Below, piece by piece: positions 1 through 10,420 of a stretch of 64,000 nt of DNA. The translations under genes were made by a program, and so were the position numbers. This stretch comes from Myotis daubentonii. Taxonomy: Eukaryota > Chordata > Mammalia > Chiroptera > Vespertilionidae. The notes beneath the pieces were generated by a model. That model did no database searches. It had not been told where the DNA came from and was given only the letters and a program-made list of their open reading frames with translations. Position 1 is the first letter of the stretch. Each line of letters begins with the position of its first letter. The stretch lies in assembly GCF_963259705.1 (NCBI RefSeq), contig NC_081844.1, positions 13,129,715 through 13,193,714 of the forward strand, read 5' to 3'.

Positions 1-107
1 TATGCCCGCAACCAAGGTACATGCCTTTGACCGGAATCGAACCTGGGACCTTTCAGTCCGCAGGCCGACGCTCTATCCACTGAGCCAAACCGGTTTCGGC
101 TGGATCC
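1..107 (-). repeat. Ves SINE (tRNA-derived), cut by window start
   Basis: On the minus strand this reads as the tRNA-like head of a Ves SINE: an A-box-like GGCTCAGTGGATAGAGCG, then a B-box-like GGTTCGATTCC. These are the internal RNA polymerase III promoter boxes. The pyrimidine-rich tail lies beyond the left edge of the window. It abuts old L1 sequence on the right. Confidence 0.88.
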
Positions 108-1965
108 TTTTCTTATTAATCCATTCAGCCAATGTATGTCTTTTTATTTGGGCATTTAATTTATTTACATGTAAAGTATTATTTATATGAAAAAACTTAC
201 TATTTCCATTTTGTTAATCATTTTCTTATGTCTTGTAGCTTTTTGTCCCTCCTTTTCTCCCTTACTGCTTTCCTTTGTGTTTTACTGATTTTGTGTGTAT
301 TTGTGTGTGTGATGACATACTTTTATTCTCTTCTCATTTTCTTTTGTGCATATTCTATAGATATTTTCTTTGTGGATACCATTTCAATTACAAAAGACTT
401 CTTTAAGTTATAACATTCTATTTTAAACTGACCACAATTTAATTGCAATCACATGAGAACTTTAGTCCTATATTCTCCTGTCTCCACTTTATGTTATTGA
501 TGTCACAATTTACATCTGTATATGTTGTTGGGAAAGGCAGTCTCATGCATAGTTATTCAACTCTCAATCAGCCATATAAGAATGGGTCATGCACCTGGAA
601 CACTTCTTTACCAAGAAATAAAAAGCCCACACTGTTCAAGGCTTGTCAACTTGTGTGGGAATATCTTTCCTTGTTTCTAGCACTATTAACATTCCTTTGT
701 TCTGGTTAATAGTATACATCAATGACCCTCAGGTACACCATCAGCTTTGAGTATTTCAGACTCCATGTGAGAGGTGAAGGGGTCTATCCACGGCAGCATG
801 AGAAGGATAAATAATGTGTCTTGATGTGGGCCTTGTTGGATTTATCCTCATTAGAGGCTTTAGCTTCTTGAATTTGTATGTGCATTTCCCCCTCCAATTT
901 GGGAAGTTTTGGCCATTATTTTTTCAAATAAGCTCTCTTTTGACTTTGCCTTCTGGAATTCCCATAATGCATATATTGAAATCCTGATAGTATTCTCTAA
1001 GTTCCTTAGGCTATCATCATTTTTCTTCATTCTTTTTTCTTTTTGCTCCTCTGATTCAATGATTTCAAATTACTTGTCTTCAAATTCACTGATTCTTTCT
1101 TCTGCCTGTTTAGGTCAGCTGTTGAACCCCTCTAATAAATCTTTTAGTTCAGTTATTATATTTTTCAGCTCTAGAATTTGTTCGCTTCTTTCTAATAGTT
1201 TTTATCTTTGTTGGCATTCTCATTTTGTTCATGCCTCATTTACCTGATTTTTTAATTGTCTATTTGTGTTATCATTTAGCTAATTGAGCATCTTTATGAC
1301 AGTTATTTAAAATTCTTTGTCAGGTATCTCAGAGATTTGTGCTTCTTTCGGATTATTTCTTGGGCTCTGCTTTGATTCTTTGATTTGGCTCTATTTCCTT
1401 GTATCTTTGTGTGACTTAGGGCTTTTTATTGAGACTAGGGCATTTGAAGAAACAACTATCTCTTTGAAACTTTTTAGACAGGCTTTATGCAGAAGACCTT
1501 ACCAAGAAGCCCATTTAGAGATTCTAGGATCCCGCAAACCTTTTCTGAGGATGTATCATCCGCTGGGTATGTGCATGTGCTTTTAGTCCTCTCAAATTCC
1601 CTAAACCGCTTGTCCCTGCTTCTTCTCAGAAGTTCATAATCCCTTCCTCCCCCTGGTGTCTGTCTGCAGAACTGCAGCTCTAATGTGCTGTGGTAATACT
1701 GTTACCCGCAGATTCCAAACAAGGCTGCCTTCCCATTGCACCACACTAGGTAAGAAAGAAGGGGGCACAGGTGACTACAAAATACAGCGACCTTCCCTAC
1801 CACTGTCACTAGAATCCTCCTTGGTTTTATGCGGATGTGAGTGTTGGTCTCTAGAATTCTCAAAAAAGTATTCTGGTCCATGTACTGTTGATAATTGGGT
1901 GTCTGTGGGAGAACAAAGACCTAATGCTTCTTACTCAGCCATCTTGCTGACATCACTCTAAATGT
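108..1965 (-). mobile_element. Old L1 LINE, 5' half (ORF2 start, ORF1 region, 5' end)
   Basis: Read on the minus strand, about 110-180 matches from memory the beginning of L1 ORF2. The sequence then runs through inter-ORF and ORF1-like sequence to a 5' end near 1960, with a motif like GTCAGCAAGATGGCTGAGTA. No frame survives, so this is a decayed L1M-type copy. Part of 540-770 is less recognisable and may be diverged L1 or another insertion. An ancient HAL1 is an alternative for the ORF1 portion. Confidence 0.7.
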
Positions 1966-4524
1966 GTACTACATTTATAGTAAGAATGAAGTATTATATT
2001 TTCTAAAAGAAGCCTTTCCTCATTAAACAGGTGTCTCTCCACTTTACGCCCCATGGCATGTGGTTTTGATCTTTCCACATTACTTATCACAGGTGCCTTA
2101 TGGTTATCTTTGACATGTATTGAATCTCTCTAGATTAAGGGGTATCCTAAAGAGTGTGTATTGGTGTGTTTCAAGTGGAAAAAAAAAGAATCAAAATTAA
2201 CAAAGTGAAAGGTCTTCAAATAACAAAAGTCAAGAATGGTAGTGGATTGGGGGAAAGTAGGTGCTCCAGACACAGAAAGAGCATAAACAAAAGAATAAAG
2301 GAGCTGGTGATGGAGAATGGGTAACTCAGAGGGTGCTAAGGGAAGGTGATTGAAAACCTGGAGAAATCTGGCAGAAATCCACAAAGGAGCAGGAAAAAGC
2401 ATCATCTTAGTTTGTAACTAACAGAGGCCCGTGGGTATTGGAATGCTCATAAATGCTCTCTACACATTTTTATTTTAGCTGATAGAGAAATATGGGCCTA
2501 CTGCTCTAGAATGTCTTAAAAATCAAGTTTATAGCATGCAAATAGTTTGCTTGAAATTTTTTCTCACACAGGAAATGTTAAGACACATTGACATGAAAAA
2601 ATAAACATATTGGCCTTTCACAGATTTACATAAACAACTGCATGCTGACCACCAGTCCACTGAACAGGAGCCCTGTTTTAGTTCCTGGTGTTGAGTCCTG
2701 GGACCCATTTAAGAAAGTACAAGTGAGGAGGGAAAGCAAGGAAAAAACACCCAGGTGCCCTTGCTTGCCTGTCACGACTGAGTTGAGGGCTTGTCTCCCA
2801 GGATTCAGGGTGACAGAGAACACCTCCAGAGGCGCCTGATTCAGTGGAGTCAGAGGAAAACTAACTCCACTGAAACTTTTATCAACGAAATCGATATGTA
2901 GGAACAATAGTTACTAAATGTCACTGCTGTTGAAGACACACACATGTAACGCACACACCAACATGAACACCTCTGATTTGTAACAACTTAATTCCTCATT
3001 AACGTACAATAAACAAAGTTCACGGATAGGTCATTCTTTGAATATTTCCCATAACTACCCCACGGTAACTTCCTAAGCCTCAAATGGCTGATTTCTAGTA
3101 GGAAAAAAAGGAGTCTTGGGAGGAGGTAGGGAGGGATGTTGGTGGTAGTAATTTAGCTTGTTTTAACAATGACATGTTTTAACATCGGTGGCCAGCCCTG
3201 CCCAAAGGGAAACAGATCGTGACAGTGTTCTCAAAAGGACCAGAATTATTAGCCTAATATATTGAAACAGCGATGCACTAGACACGACAAATCACAACAA
3301 TCACACGAATGCTGACAACACAGGCAGGAAACAAAAGAACATTGCAGGAACATGAACCATATGGCTTAATAACTAACCACACTTCTAAGTGTCTTTATTG
3401 CTGTTATTGTTTTAAATCTGGCTCACATTTGGCCTCTCTTATTATAACTGAAATGTTATCTATAGCTGCAATCTCCCCTGTATTTCAAAATGTTGTTTTT
3501 AAGGCAAGATATGAATACATCAGAGACTTGTTTGTACCTTGCAGAGGGAAAGTTCAAATGGGAGCGTCTCCGTAATAAAGCCTACCCAGATATAATAAAT
3601 GGGGCTGTCAGGCGGATTCTCACTTGAGACACCAACTGTAGCTAATATTACTCCATATGCAGATGTTTTCTGTCTCTTTCTCTTGGACCTAAAAAAAAAA
3701 AAAACACAACCAAGCATTTAAATGGAATAATGATAAATTGGTATTAATATGAAGAGGCTCTGCTACAGTGTGGCAAAGGGCTACACAGGTCAAGAGTTGG
3801 AGTCACACGTGAGTGATGGAGCCCTCACCTCTGTGCAGAAGGGTCTCAGGAATTTATTAGCGGAACTACTTGCTCTGTCTCAGGACCACACAACACTGTT
3901 TTAAAACGCGAAAATAAAAGCCTGAACCATGCTAACGCTTCTGCTGGGTAGAAACAAGGTCCCCTGCAGAGCCTGGAACTCTGCACTGCGTTGCACACAG
4001 TAGGTGTTTAGAAATTAAAGGGCACAATTCTGGCAGACGGGTAAAAAATTAGAGAAGCAAATCCTGACAATTCTTTACCCAAATGTCAGAGTTAATGCCA
4101 CTTCTCAACGGATTCCGCGGTCCCTGCACGGGCTGCCTGTCTGCCTCCTGGATTCCATTCGCGGCACCAGCTGGGTCACCTTCACATTTGTTTCCACTTA
4201 AGTTTCCGCCGCCTCGCTCGCCTTCTTGCCCACTAGCGTGCAGGTCCGCAACACTGCGGAGGAATGTGAAAACTTCATCAGCTTCTTTTCCAGAAAGAAA
4301 GCAAAGAAAACGAATGAAAGGATCAGAGGGCAAAAGGGTCTGATGAGGCACCCCCGCCCCCCCCCCCCCGCCCCAAATGACGAGACATTTCCTCCAAGAG
4401 AACACTTGGGGAACTCTGAGTAGGTGTCTCTGGGCGGCAATCAAACGCTCTGTGAGTCCTCGGACCCGGAGTCTGTAAACCTGCAGCGCAGCCTTTTATT
4501 ATGCTTCTGAGAGTTCACGTTGGA
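1966..4524. other. Unique, mostly non-repetitive DNA
   Basis: I see no gene here. There is an A-run near 3691-3704, a C-run at 4351-4375, and a possible L2/MIR tail near 3980-4015. Short open frames on both strands show no family resemblance. Confidence 0.5.
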
Positions 4525-4605
4525 CAAATGAGTTAGCTCCATGGGGGCAAGGACTGTGTCCCCCTGAAAACAGAGCACTGTAATATCCATCCACTAATGA
4601 ATCAA
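4525..4605 (+). repeat. L2 LINE 3'-end fragment
   Basis: The phrase GGGGCAAGGACTGTGTCCCC and what follows resemble the 3' end of mammalian L2 (a TGAGGGCAGGGACTGTGTC-type motif). It is short and diverged. Confidence 0.5.
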
Positions 4606-5169
4606 TTGGGCAGAGCTTAGGCATTCATTCACTCTGATATCTTTTATTAATGAGGGTCAGAAACCAGAACATAGCCATGGAAAGCAACCCAAATATTTAT
4701 CCGTCAGGACTTTCTAAATGGCTACACACCCAACTCTCCATGTTCCCTGGAAATGGTCTGGATCATGCAAAGCCTCCAAATTATACCCTGTATATTATAG
4801 ACTTCGTCCCAGAGCATCTCTTTCTCAAGGTTTATCTTCCTGGTTCCATTTAGGTGGGCCAATGTTAAAGATTCTCAGTCCCGGCAGGCACCGAGCGTCC
4901 AGGCTGGGAAGGGCGGTCGGTAGAGGGCTTTGCTGTGAGGGAAGCCAGGCTGCACAGTGAGTTGCCAGAGGGATTTCACTGGCTGGGGAATGGCCTGCAA
5001 CTGACCCACCAGATTTGCAGGGTCAAGTCTTGCCAAACTCAGGAACAGAGCCACTCAATGTGCTCATGGAGCCCCGATTCCAGAATTAAGCTCCTTCCTG
5101 ACACAGGTCTACCGAGGCCGCTCCCTTGTCCGTTGATCAACCAAGGGGAAGAAGGGGAGCTATGTTTGT
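4606..5169. other. Unique DNA left of the HAL1/Ves cluster
   Basis: No recognised repeat, gene or RNA. The small open frames are not supported by any motif. Confidence 0.45.
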
Positions 5170-5239
5170 CTGAACCAAACCCATCGATGTTTCCATCTCT
5201 CTATCTCTCCCTTTTTCTCTCTCTTTAAAAATCAATTTT
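5170..5239 (+). repeat. Ves SINE 3' tail fragment, HAL1 target
   Basis: A CATCGATGTTT motif is followed by a TCTCTC-rich stretch and TTTAAAAATCAAT. This is the 3' end seen in intact Ves copies elsewhere in the window. The tRNA-like head is absent or unrecognisable. HAL1 inserted in its A-rich end, and the second target copy lies at 7155-7167. Confidence 0.6.
5227..5239 (+). repeat. Target-site duplication, left copy
   Basis: AAAAATCAATTTT, 13 bp, is identical to 7155-7167. It is preceded by TTT, giving TTT/AAAAA, a typical L1 endonuclease target. Confidence 0.9.
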
Positions 5240-5928
5240 TAATAGGTTAACGCCGGAGTTTGCTGCTTTGAACAACTACTTCAAAAGTGAAACCAAAAAA
5301 CGGAAGGGACATCACCCAGAACCACAGGAACGCTGGCTGAGTGGAAGTCCTACAACTAGGAGGAAAGAGAAACGCACACGGACACTCAGAGGAGGCGCAG
5401 TGCTGAAGTCAAATTCTGAGGTGCGGAGTGCGCGGAGCGGGCTGGCGGCGGAGGGCGCGGTTGTTGTTTTCAATCGGGAGGGAGTCGCAGACTCTGAGCT
5501 CCAGATCCGGGCGAGTCTCTAGGGACCCAGACTCAAACGGGAGAAGCGGGACTGTCTGGCTTCGGTCAGAGAGAGGGCAGCTTTCTCTCCGAGCTTTGCA
5601 GCGGGTGCTGGGACTCAGAGAGGCAGAGCCCCTGGGGACAGGACTGAGAGCCGCCATAACTGCTCTCTCTGGCCCACCCTGTTGATCCTGTGCGACCCGC
5701 CCCGCCCAAGCCCTGCACAGAGGCATTTGCCAGATAGCCTCAGGCAAAGGCTAGATTAGCACCTCCCTAGAGGACAGAAGTTCTCTCACTGCTGACACTC
5801 ATAGCTGATTCTCATAGCCACTTGGCCTGGAGGTCAAACCCTCCCTGGAATTAGCTACAACAATCAAGATTTATCTATAAGACTACGAACAAAGACCACT
5901 AGGGGGTGCACCAAGGAAGCATAACAAA
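5240..5928 (+). promoter_or_regulatory. HAL1 5' UTR / internal promoter region
   Basis: This is the leader of the element, with a CpG-rich block around 5420-5720 and no TATA box. L1-class elements carry their promoter in the 5' UTR, so promoter activity here is inferred from element structure. Short upstream open frames (for example 5268-5522) show no known domain. Confidence 0.5.
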
Positions 5929-6774
5929 ATGCGGAGACAAAGAAACAGGACAAAATTGTCAATGGAAGAAATAGAGTTCAGAACCACACTTTTAAGGTCT
6001 CTCAAGAACTGTTTAGAAGCTGCCGATAAACTTAATGAGATCTATACGAAAACTAATAAGACCCTCGATCTTATATTGGGGAACCAACTAGAAATTAAGC
6101 ACACACGGACTGAAATAACGAATATTATACAGACGCCCGACAGCAGACCAGAGGAGCGCAAGAATCAAGTCAATGATTTGAAATGCGAGGAAGCAAAAAA
6201 CATCCAACCGGAAAAGCAAAATGAAAAAAGAATCCAAAAATGCAAGGATAGTGTAAGGAGCCTCTGGGACAGCTTCAAGCGTACCAACAGAATTATAGGG
6301 GTGCCAGAAGATGAGAGAGACCAAGATATTGAAAACCTATTTGAAGAAATAATGACAGAAAACTTCCCCCACCTGGTGAAAGAAATGGACTTACAGGTCC
6401 AAGAAGCGCGGAGAACCCCAAACAAAAGGAATCCAAAGAGGACCACACCAAGACACATCATAATTAAAATGCCAAGAGCAAAAGATAAAGAGAGAATCTT
6501 AAAAACAGCAAGAGAAAGTAACTCAGTTACCTACAAGGGCATACCCATACGACTGTCAGCTGATTTCTCAACAGAAACTTTGCAGGCCAGAAGGGAGTGG
6601 CAAGAAATATTCAAAGTGATGAATACCAAGAACCTACAACCAAGATTACTTTATCCAGCAAAGCTATCATTCAGAATTGAAGGTCAGATAAAGAGCTTCA
6701 CAGATAAGGAAAAGCTAAAGGAGTTCATCACCACCAAACCAAGATTATATGAAATGCTGAAAGGTATCCTTTAA
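5929..6774 (+). CDS. L1-type ORF1 protein (RNA-binding chaperone) of HAL1
   Basis: Encodes a 281-residue relative of LINE-1 ORF1p, a trimeric RNA-binding nucleic-acid chaperone that coats its own RNA in cytoplasmic particles. The start is basic (MRRQRNRTK). Residues about 14-115 are charged, with spaced Leu/Ile typical of the coiled coil. The RRM-like domain spans about 118-212, with NRIIGVPED near 120 and HIIIKMPRAKDKERILKTAR near 176-195. The C-terminal domain follows (LSADFSTETLQARREW at 209-224, then LYPAKLSFRIEG at 241-252) and ends in LKGIL. The frame has no stop or frameshift. At 281 residues it is shorter than human ORF1p (338), with the shortfall in the N-terminal/coiled-coil part. 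The ATG at 5929 is the first in frame that keeps the basic head. No ORF2 partner follows, so reverse transcription would have to come from an L1 in trans. Transcription is presumably from the element's 5' UTR. Whether the protein is expressed cannot be told from sequence. Confidence 0.93.
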   Translation: MRRQRNRTKLSMEEIEFRTTLLRSLKNCLEAADKLNEIYTKTNKTLDLILGNQLEIKHTRTEITNIIQTPDSRPEERKNQVNDLKCEEAKNIQPEKQNEKRIQKCKDSVRSLWDSFKRTNRIIGVPEDERDQDIENLFEEIMTENFPHLVKEMDLQVQEARRTPNKRNPKRTTPRHIIIKMPRAKDKERILKTARESNSVTYKGIPIRLSADFSTETLQARREWQEIFKVMNTKNLQPRLLYPAKLSFRIEGQIKSFTDKEKLKEFITTKPRLYEMLKGIL

Positions 6775-7154
6775 GAAGAGGAAGAGGAAGAAAAAGGTAA
6801 AGATACAAATTATGAACAACAAATATGCATCTATCAACAAGTGAATCTAAGAATCAAGTGAATAAATAATCTGATGAACAGAATGATCTGTTGATTATAA
6901 TAGAATCAGGGACATAGAAAGGGAATGGACTGACTATTCTTGGGGGGGAAAGGGGTGTGGGAGATGTGGGAAGAGACTGGACAAAAATCGTGCACCTATG
7001 GATGAGGACAGTGGGTGGGGAGTGAGGGCGGAGGGTGGGGCGGGAACTGGGAGGAGGGGAGTTATGGGAGGGGGAAAAAAAGGAACAAATGTAATAATCT
7101 GAACAATAAAGATTTAATTAAAAAAAATAAAAAATAAAAAAATAAAAAATAAAT
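6775..7154 (+). other. HAL1 3' UTR, G-rich tract, poly(A) signal and tail
   Basis: ORF1 is followed directly by noncoding sequence. A G-rich polypurine tract at 7012-7075 contains many runs of three or more G. AATAAA at 7105-7110 precedes an A-rich tail with interspersed T. The terminal motif (ACAAATGTAATA, then AACAATAAAG) resembles the ends of the bat L1 tails at 49846-50085 and 22660-22805. Confidence 0.8.
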
Positions 7155-7167
7155 AAAAATCAATTTT
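7155..7167 (+). repeat. Target-site duplication, right copy
   Basis: An exact 13-bp copy of 5227-5239 directly after the A-rich tail. Remaining A- and CA-rich sequence to about 7200 is probably the split end of the interrupted Ves tail. Confidence 0.9.
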
Positions 7168-7389
7168 AAAAAACATATAACACACACACATATACACACC
7201 AAAAAAAAGGGCACCCTGTATGTAAAGCTGGTGGGGAAATCAGCTAACAGAAGGAGCTCTGAGGTTCCTGAGGTCTGGGCTCTATAACACCAAGGGTTCC
7301 GTAGGCCCCACATAAAGGGAGCCCCAGGTACGGCTACTGTCAAATGGGAGTGGGCACAATACCTTCCCCCAGCTGTCGCTGCTTCAGCA

Positions 7390-7560
7390 GCCAAGGGACT
7401 GGATTCAGCTCCCGAATGTAAGAGCAGCATGACCTGGGACAAGTTACGCAGCGTCAGCCTTAGCTCTCTCATATGTAAGAATACCTGCCTCACTGTATAA
7501 TCGTGAGGCTTAAAAGACACGGTTCAATTCAAGCATTTAGGAAAGAATTTGTCACAAATT
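7390..7560 (+). repeat. MIR SINE fragment
   Basis: A motif order like TGACCTGGGACAAGTTA, CTCTCATATGTAAGAAT, CCTGCCTCACTGTATAATCG matches the MIR core (TGACCTTGGGCAAGTTA, then CCTCATCTGTAAAATG). Confidence 0.7.
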
Positions 7561-7894
7561 AAGTGCCATGTCGATGTCGGCTATCATTTTTCCTTGGATT
7601 TTTATAGACTTCTAAAAGGATAGTGTGTGTGCCAGTGTTTTATGAGTCCTGTGCTGAAACAAGCCCTTTGTACTCTACTCCTTGAAACTTAGTGTGAGCT
7701 TAGTCTACAGGTTTCTGAAAAATGCAGGAAGACTCTCATTGTCCCTGTTTTACCGGTGACTTGCTTCTCACAAGAAGACCTCAAAATACATTTGAGTAGA
7801 GACTTTCCCTGGAGTTATAAACAGAAAAGAAATGTTTTTGCTACCATATGGCATTAACCAAAAGTGCCATGGGCTCATCACTTTCATAATTTCT
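7561..7894. other. Unique DNA
   Basis: No recognisable gene or repeat. Confidence 0.4.
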
Positions 7895-8010
7895 TGTCTA
7901 AGCAAGAATTATTGTTATTCCCATTTCACAGATAAGAGTGGAGGCACAGCAAATACAGACCTAAAGTAACCTAGTCACAGTAAAGGAATGACTTGGGTCA
8001 CACATGTCTT
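7895..8010 (-). repeat. MIR SINE fragment
   Basis: TTATTCCCATTTCACAGATA followed by GAGGCACAG is the antisense MIR signature. Confidence 0.65.
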
Positions 8011-8479
8011 CATTGCTTCCTTAGTTTTCCTCTGGTGTTAATAACATCTTCTGTGTTCTCATTCCCTTCCAGGCCTCAGGGTAACTTCTCTGGCCAGAGA
8101 CTAACTGGTACAGAATTTAGACTTTAAGCTATTTTTTAATACTAAATAGTGTCTATAACTTCATCGCCTTTTTCCAAAAGCATTTACATCCTGCTAAAGG
8201 CCCAGACAGAGCAGGACAATGCTGAACCAAACAGCCTCATCACTCGGAGATGCTGGTTTTAGGCAGAAGGTACTTTCAAGGTGACCAACCACCCAAGTTT
8301 ACATGGGACACAGGAGGTTCCTGGCACACGGACTGTCGATGCTAAAACAGAAAACAATCTGTCATCTTACTTTCCGGGCCCACCCTCTGCCCATTGATGA
8401 AGCCAACTGTGCCTGGGTGACCCCCAGAGGTAGCACCCTGCTGCTTGTGGTCTGGCCTGCACACCTGCTGTTCAGTCCA
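8011..8479. other. Unique DNA
   Basis: Nothing recognised. The open frame starting at 8303 runs into the L2 fragment that follows and is not supported as a gene. Confidence 0.4.
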
Positions 8480-8780
8480 CCAGGAACATTCTACACCCTC
8501 CTTCCCACACCGCCTTCCCCCACTAATTCCTCCCCATTCTTAGAATACAGTTCAATGGTAACTTCCTCGGGTAGCCTTTCCAGCCCACTCCACCCCAAGC
8601 TAAGTGAAGTTTCCTTATTCTATGTTTCGGGTCACCCTGCACTTTTCCTCTCTAACAACTACACTGTAATAACAGCTTAGAGAATTATATTTTTTATTTG
8701 TTTGTGATTATTTCAGATATGGTTTCCCAACCAGACAATAAGCTCTACAAGAACAGGGACAAAGAGAATACATCCTTGGT
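8480..8780 (+). repeat. L2 LINE 3' region
   Basis: Order of motifs: ACTTCCTCGGGTAGCCTTTCC, later CTCTAACAACTACACTGTAATA, then AATAAGCTCTACAAGAACAGGGAC. This follows the L2 3' region. Confidence 0.65.
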
Positions 8781-9369
8781 TGACTATGGCGTGAAGGAGT
8801 TGAGGGAATCGGGTTCTCTTGGCGGCATGTGTCTGCCCAAACCAAAGTAACAAAAGGAGAGACACTGGGCTTCTTTATGAGGAAGGGTTCCCAAGATCAG
8901 GTATTTTAAATCTCAAATCGAACCCTGACATCCAGGGCTGCCTGGGCACCTGTCATCTCACCTGCACTCCTGCCTGGGCACCTGTCATCTCACCTGCACT
9001 CCAGAAAGAATCAACTCCAATTCAGCTCTGCAGGCCTGCAGCTCCTCTGGTGGGAGTCAACCCTGCTACCACTGCTCCCCGAGCTTTCCATGGGTGTCGA
9101 CTGCATGGTGGTTTACCAAAATAAAATATGTAAATTAATTGATAAACTAAGTGGAGGGTAGGAGGGTAAAAAAATATATCTTCCTTCTGCACCCTAGCTT
9201 AAATTTATCTCCCTTTAAAACATACCCAGGACTTCAAGCTTCCTAGAAATCTATTCCAAGAGGAGCAACCACATCTACGCACTCAGAGCAGGGAGGGCAA
9301 GGACTTTATATGGTGTGGGACTCTGTCCCCAGATGCAGGTCTCTCGTAGCAATTAACTAAATGATTCAC
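8781..9369. other. Unique DNA containing a 32-bp tandem duplication
   Basis: No gene seen. A perfect 32-bp direct duplication lies at 8939-9002. Confidence 0.5.
8939..9002 (+). repeat. Perfect 2 x 32-bp tandem duplication
   Basis: Unit 1 is 8939-8970 and unit 2 is 8971-9002. Both begin TGCCTGGGCACC and end CCTGCACTCC with no mismatch, which suggests a recent slippage or duplication event. Confidence 0.95.
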
Positions 9370-9550
9370 ACAGTATGATACAACCTTGAATGAAATCCTT
9401 TAATAGCTATGCCAAGGGAAAGAATGAGAACAAAGAGTGTTTGCAGATGGTAGTTTTGGGTGGTGAGGTTGGGACAAATGTTTTCTTCATTCTGCTTTCT
9501 CTAAATCTTCTATAATGGCCATGATAAATTCTATTTAAAAATAAACAAAT
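9370..9550 (+). repeat. Probable old L1 3'-end relic
   Basis: CTTCTATAATGGCCATGATA followed by an A-rich ATAAACAAA tail resembles L1M 3' termini. The match is weak and from memory. Confidence 0.35.
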
Positions 9551-10309
9551 ATGGAACTTATAGAAACCTTCCTGATGCTTGGCTTAAGGGCAGCTGTAAA
9601 AAGGGTGATGCTAGTTATGATCTCAAACAGTGACAGCTTTGCAATGCCCACCACTGTTGATAGGCTCCTGGTATCTTACCGCCCAGACAGCTTATCTCGT
9701 CCACAGGGACAAGCTCCTTCCTCACCAAATCCCCTCTCCCCTTACCCACAACCACTCAAAGAAACGGAAAATACATCCTGCAGAAACTACCCCCTTCACA
9801 GTTACTCGGGAGATGGGTCTTACTTACATCCAACTCTGCAAAGGCGAAAAAGTGTCACATGGGTGAGAGTGAAAAATACAGGAGAAAGTGTTCTTCAAGG
9901 TAAGGTCAACACTCCTGCAACTCATTTGTCAAAGGACACATGGTAACTGACTTTAGGAAACACAGGAACTGGTGGGAAAAAGAAAAGACTATTCATTTCC
10001 AGATCTTGCTAGGAAAGGTCACTTTAAAGCCCGTGAGCCAGAGGCACAGACCCATAGAAACAAGAGACTGAATTGTCTTCCAGATCTACTCATGACTGCT
10101 GTCTATCCTGCCACCAGCCCTCCGCCTCCTTGGAGCCCTCCGTATCTGTTTCTGAATATCCCAAGGAACAAAATGAACGAGTAGTCTCTTTCTTAATTGC
10201 CACATTAAGAATTCAAAGATTTTTCTGTTTTTTATAAAAATGTATGAGGGCACAGAAAGCTTTGAAAATCTAATTTAGAGTGGTTAGATTTCAGGATTTA
10301 GAGCACTTA
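9551..10309. other. Unique DNA
   Basis: No supported gene or repeat. The 131-codon frame at 9551 has no recognisable domain and looks like chance. Confidence 0.4.
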
Positions 10310-10420
10310 TTTAATTTCCACTTATTGAACATCTATTATGTTCAGGGCACTGTGGAAGAATAAAAAGATGGTTAAGACACAATCCCCAACCTCAAGGAAA
10401 ATAGAGTGGTGGTAAACTCA
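10310..10420 (-). repeat. L2 LINE 3'-end fragment
   Basis: CACTTATTGAACATCTATTATGTTCAGGGCACTGT resembles the antisense L2 end (TATTGAGCACCTACTATGTG type), followed by the expected AATCCCCAACCTCAAGGA. Confidence 0.7.

Larger units (their letters stand above)
5240..7154 (+). mobile_element. Full-length half-L1 (HAL1-type) ORF1-only retrotransposon
   Basis: About 1.9 kb bounded by a perfect 13-bp target duplication. In order: a GC-rich 5' UTR (5240-5928), an intact L1-type ORF1 (5929-6774), a 3' UTR (6775-7110) with a purine/G-rich tract, AATAAA at 7105-7110, and an A-rich tail to 7154. There is no ORF2: no reverse transcriptase or endonuclease sequence lies between the ORF1 stop and the tail. 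HAL1 families that encode only ORF1 are known in mammals and depend on L1 enzymes in trans. The intact frame and perfect duplication indicate a young insertion. An alternative is a one-off L1 with an internal ORF2 deletion, but its distinct 3' UTR favours a HAL1 family. Confidence 0.85.

Noticed and set aside
1..107. Functional tRNA genes (here and in other tRNA-like heads)
   Set aside because: A and B boxes are present, but they continue into Ves SINE bodies and tails. No complete cloverleaf with anticodon arm was seen.
5268..5522. 84-codon frame in the HAL1 5' UTR as a possible extra protein
   Set aside because: Ends well before ORF1, basic low-complexity composition, and no counterpart known to me. 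Kept only as 5' UTR.
8303..8680. 125-codon open frame
   Set aside because: Its second half is L2 LINE 3' UTR, which is noncoding. No domain recognised.
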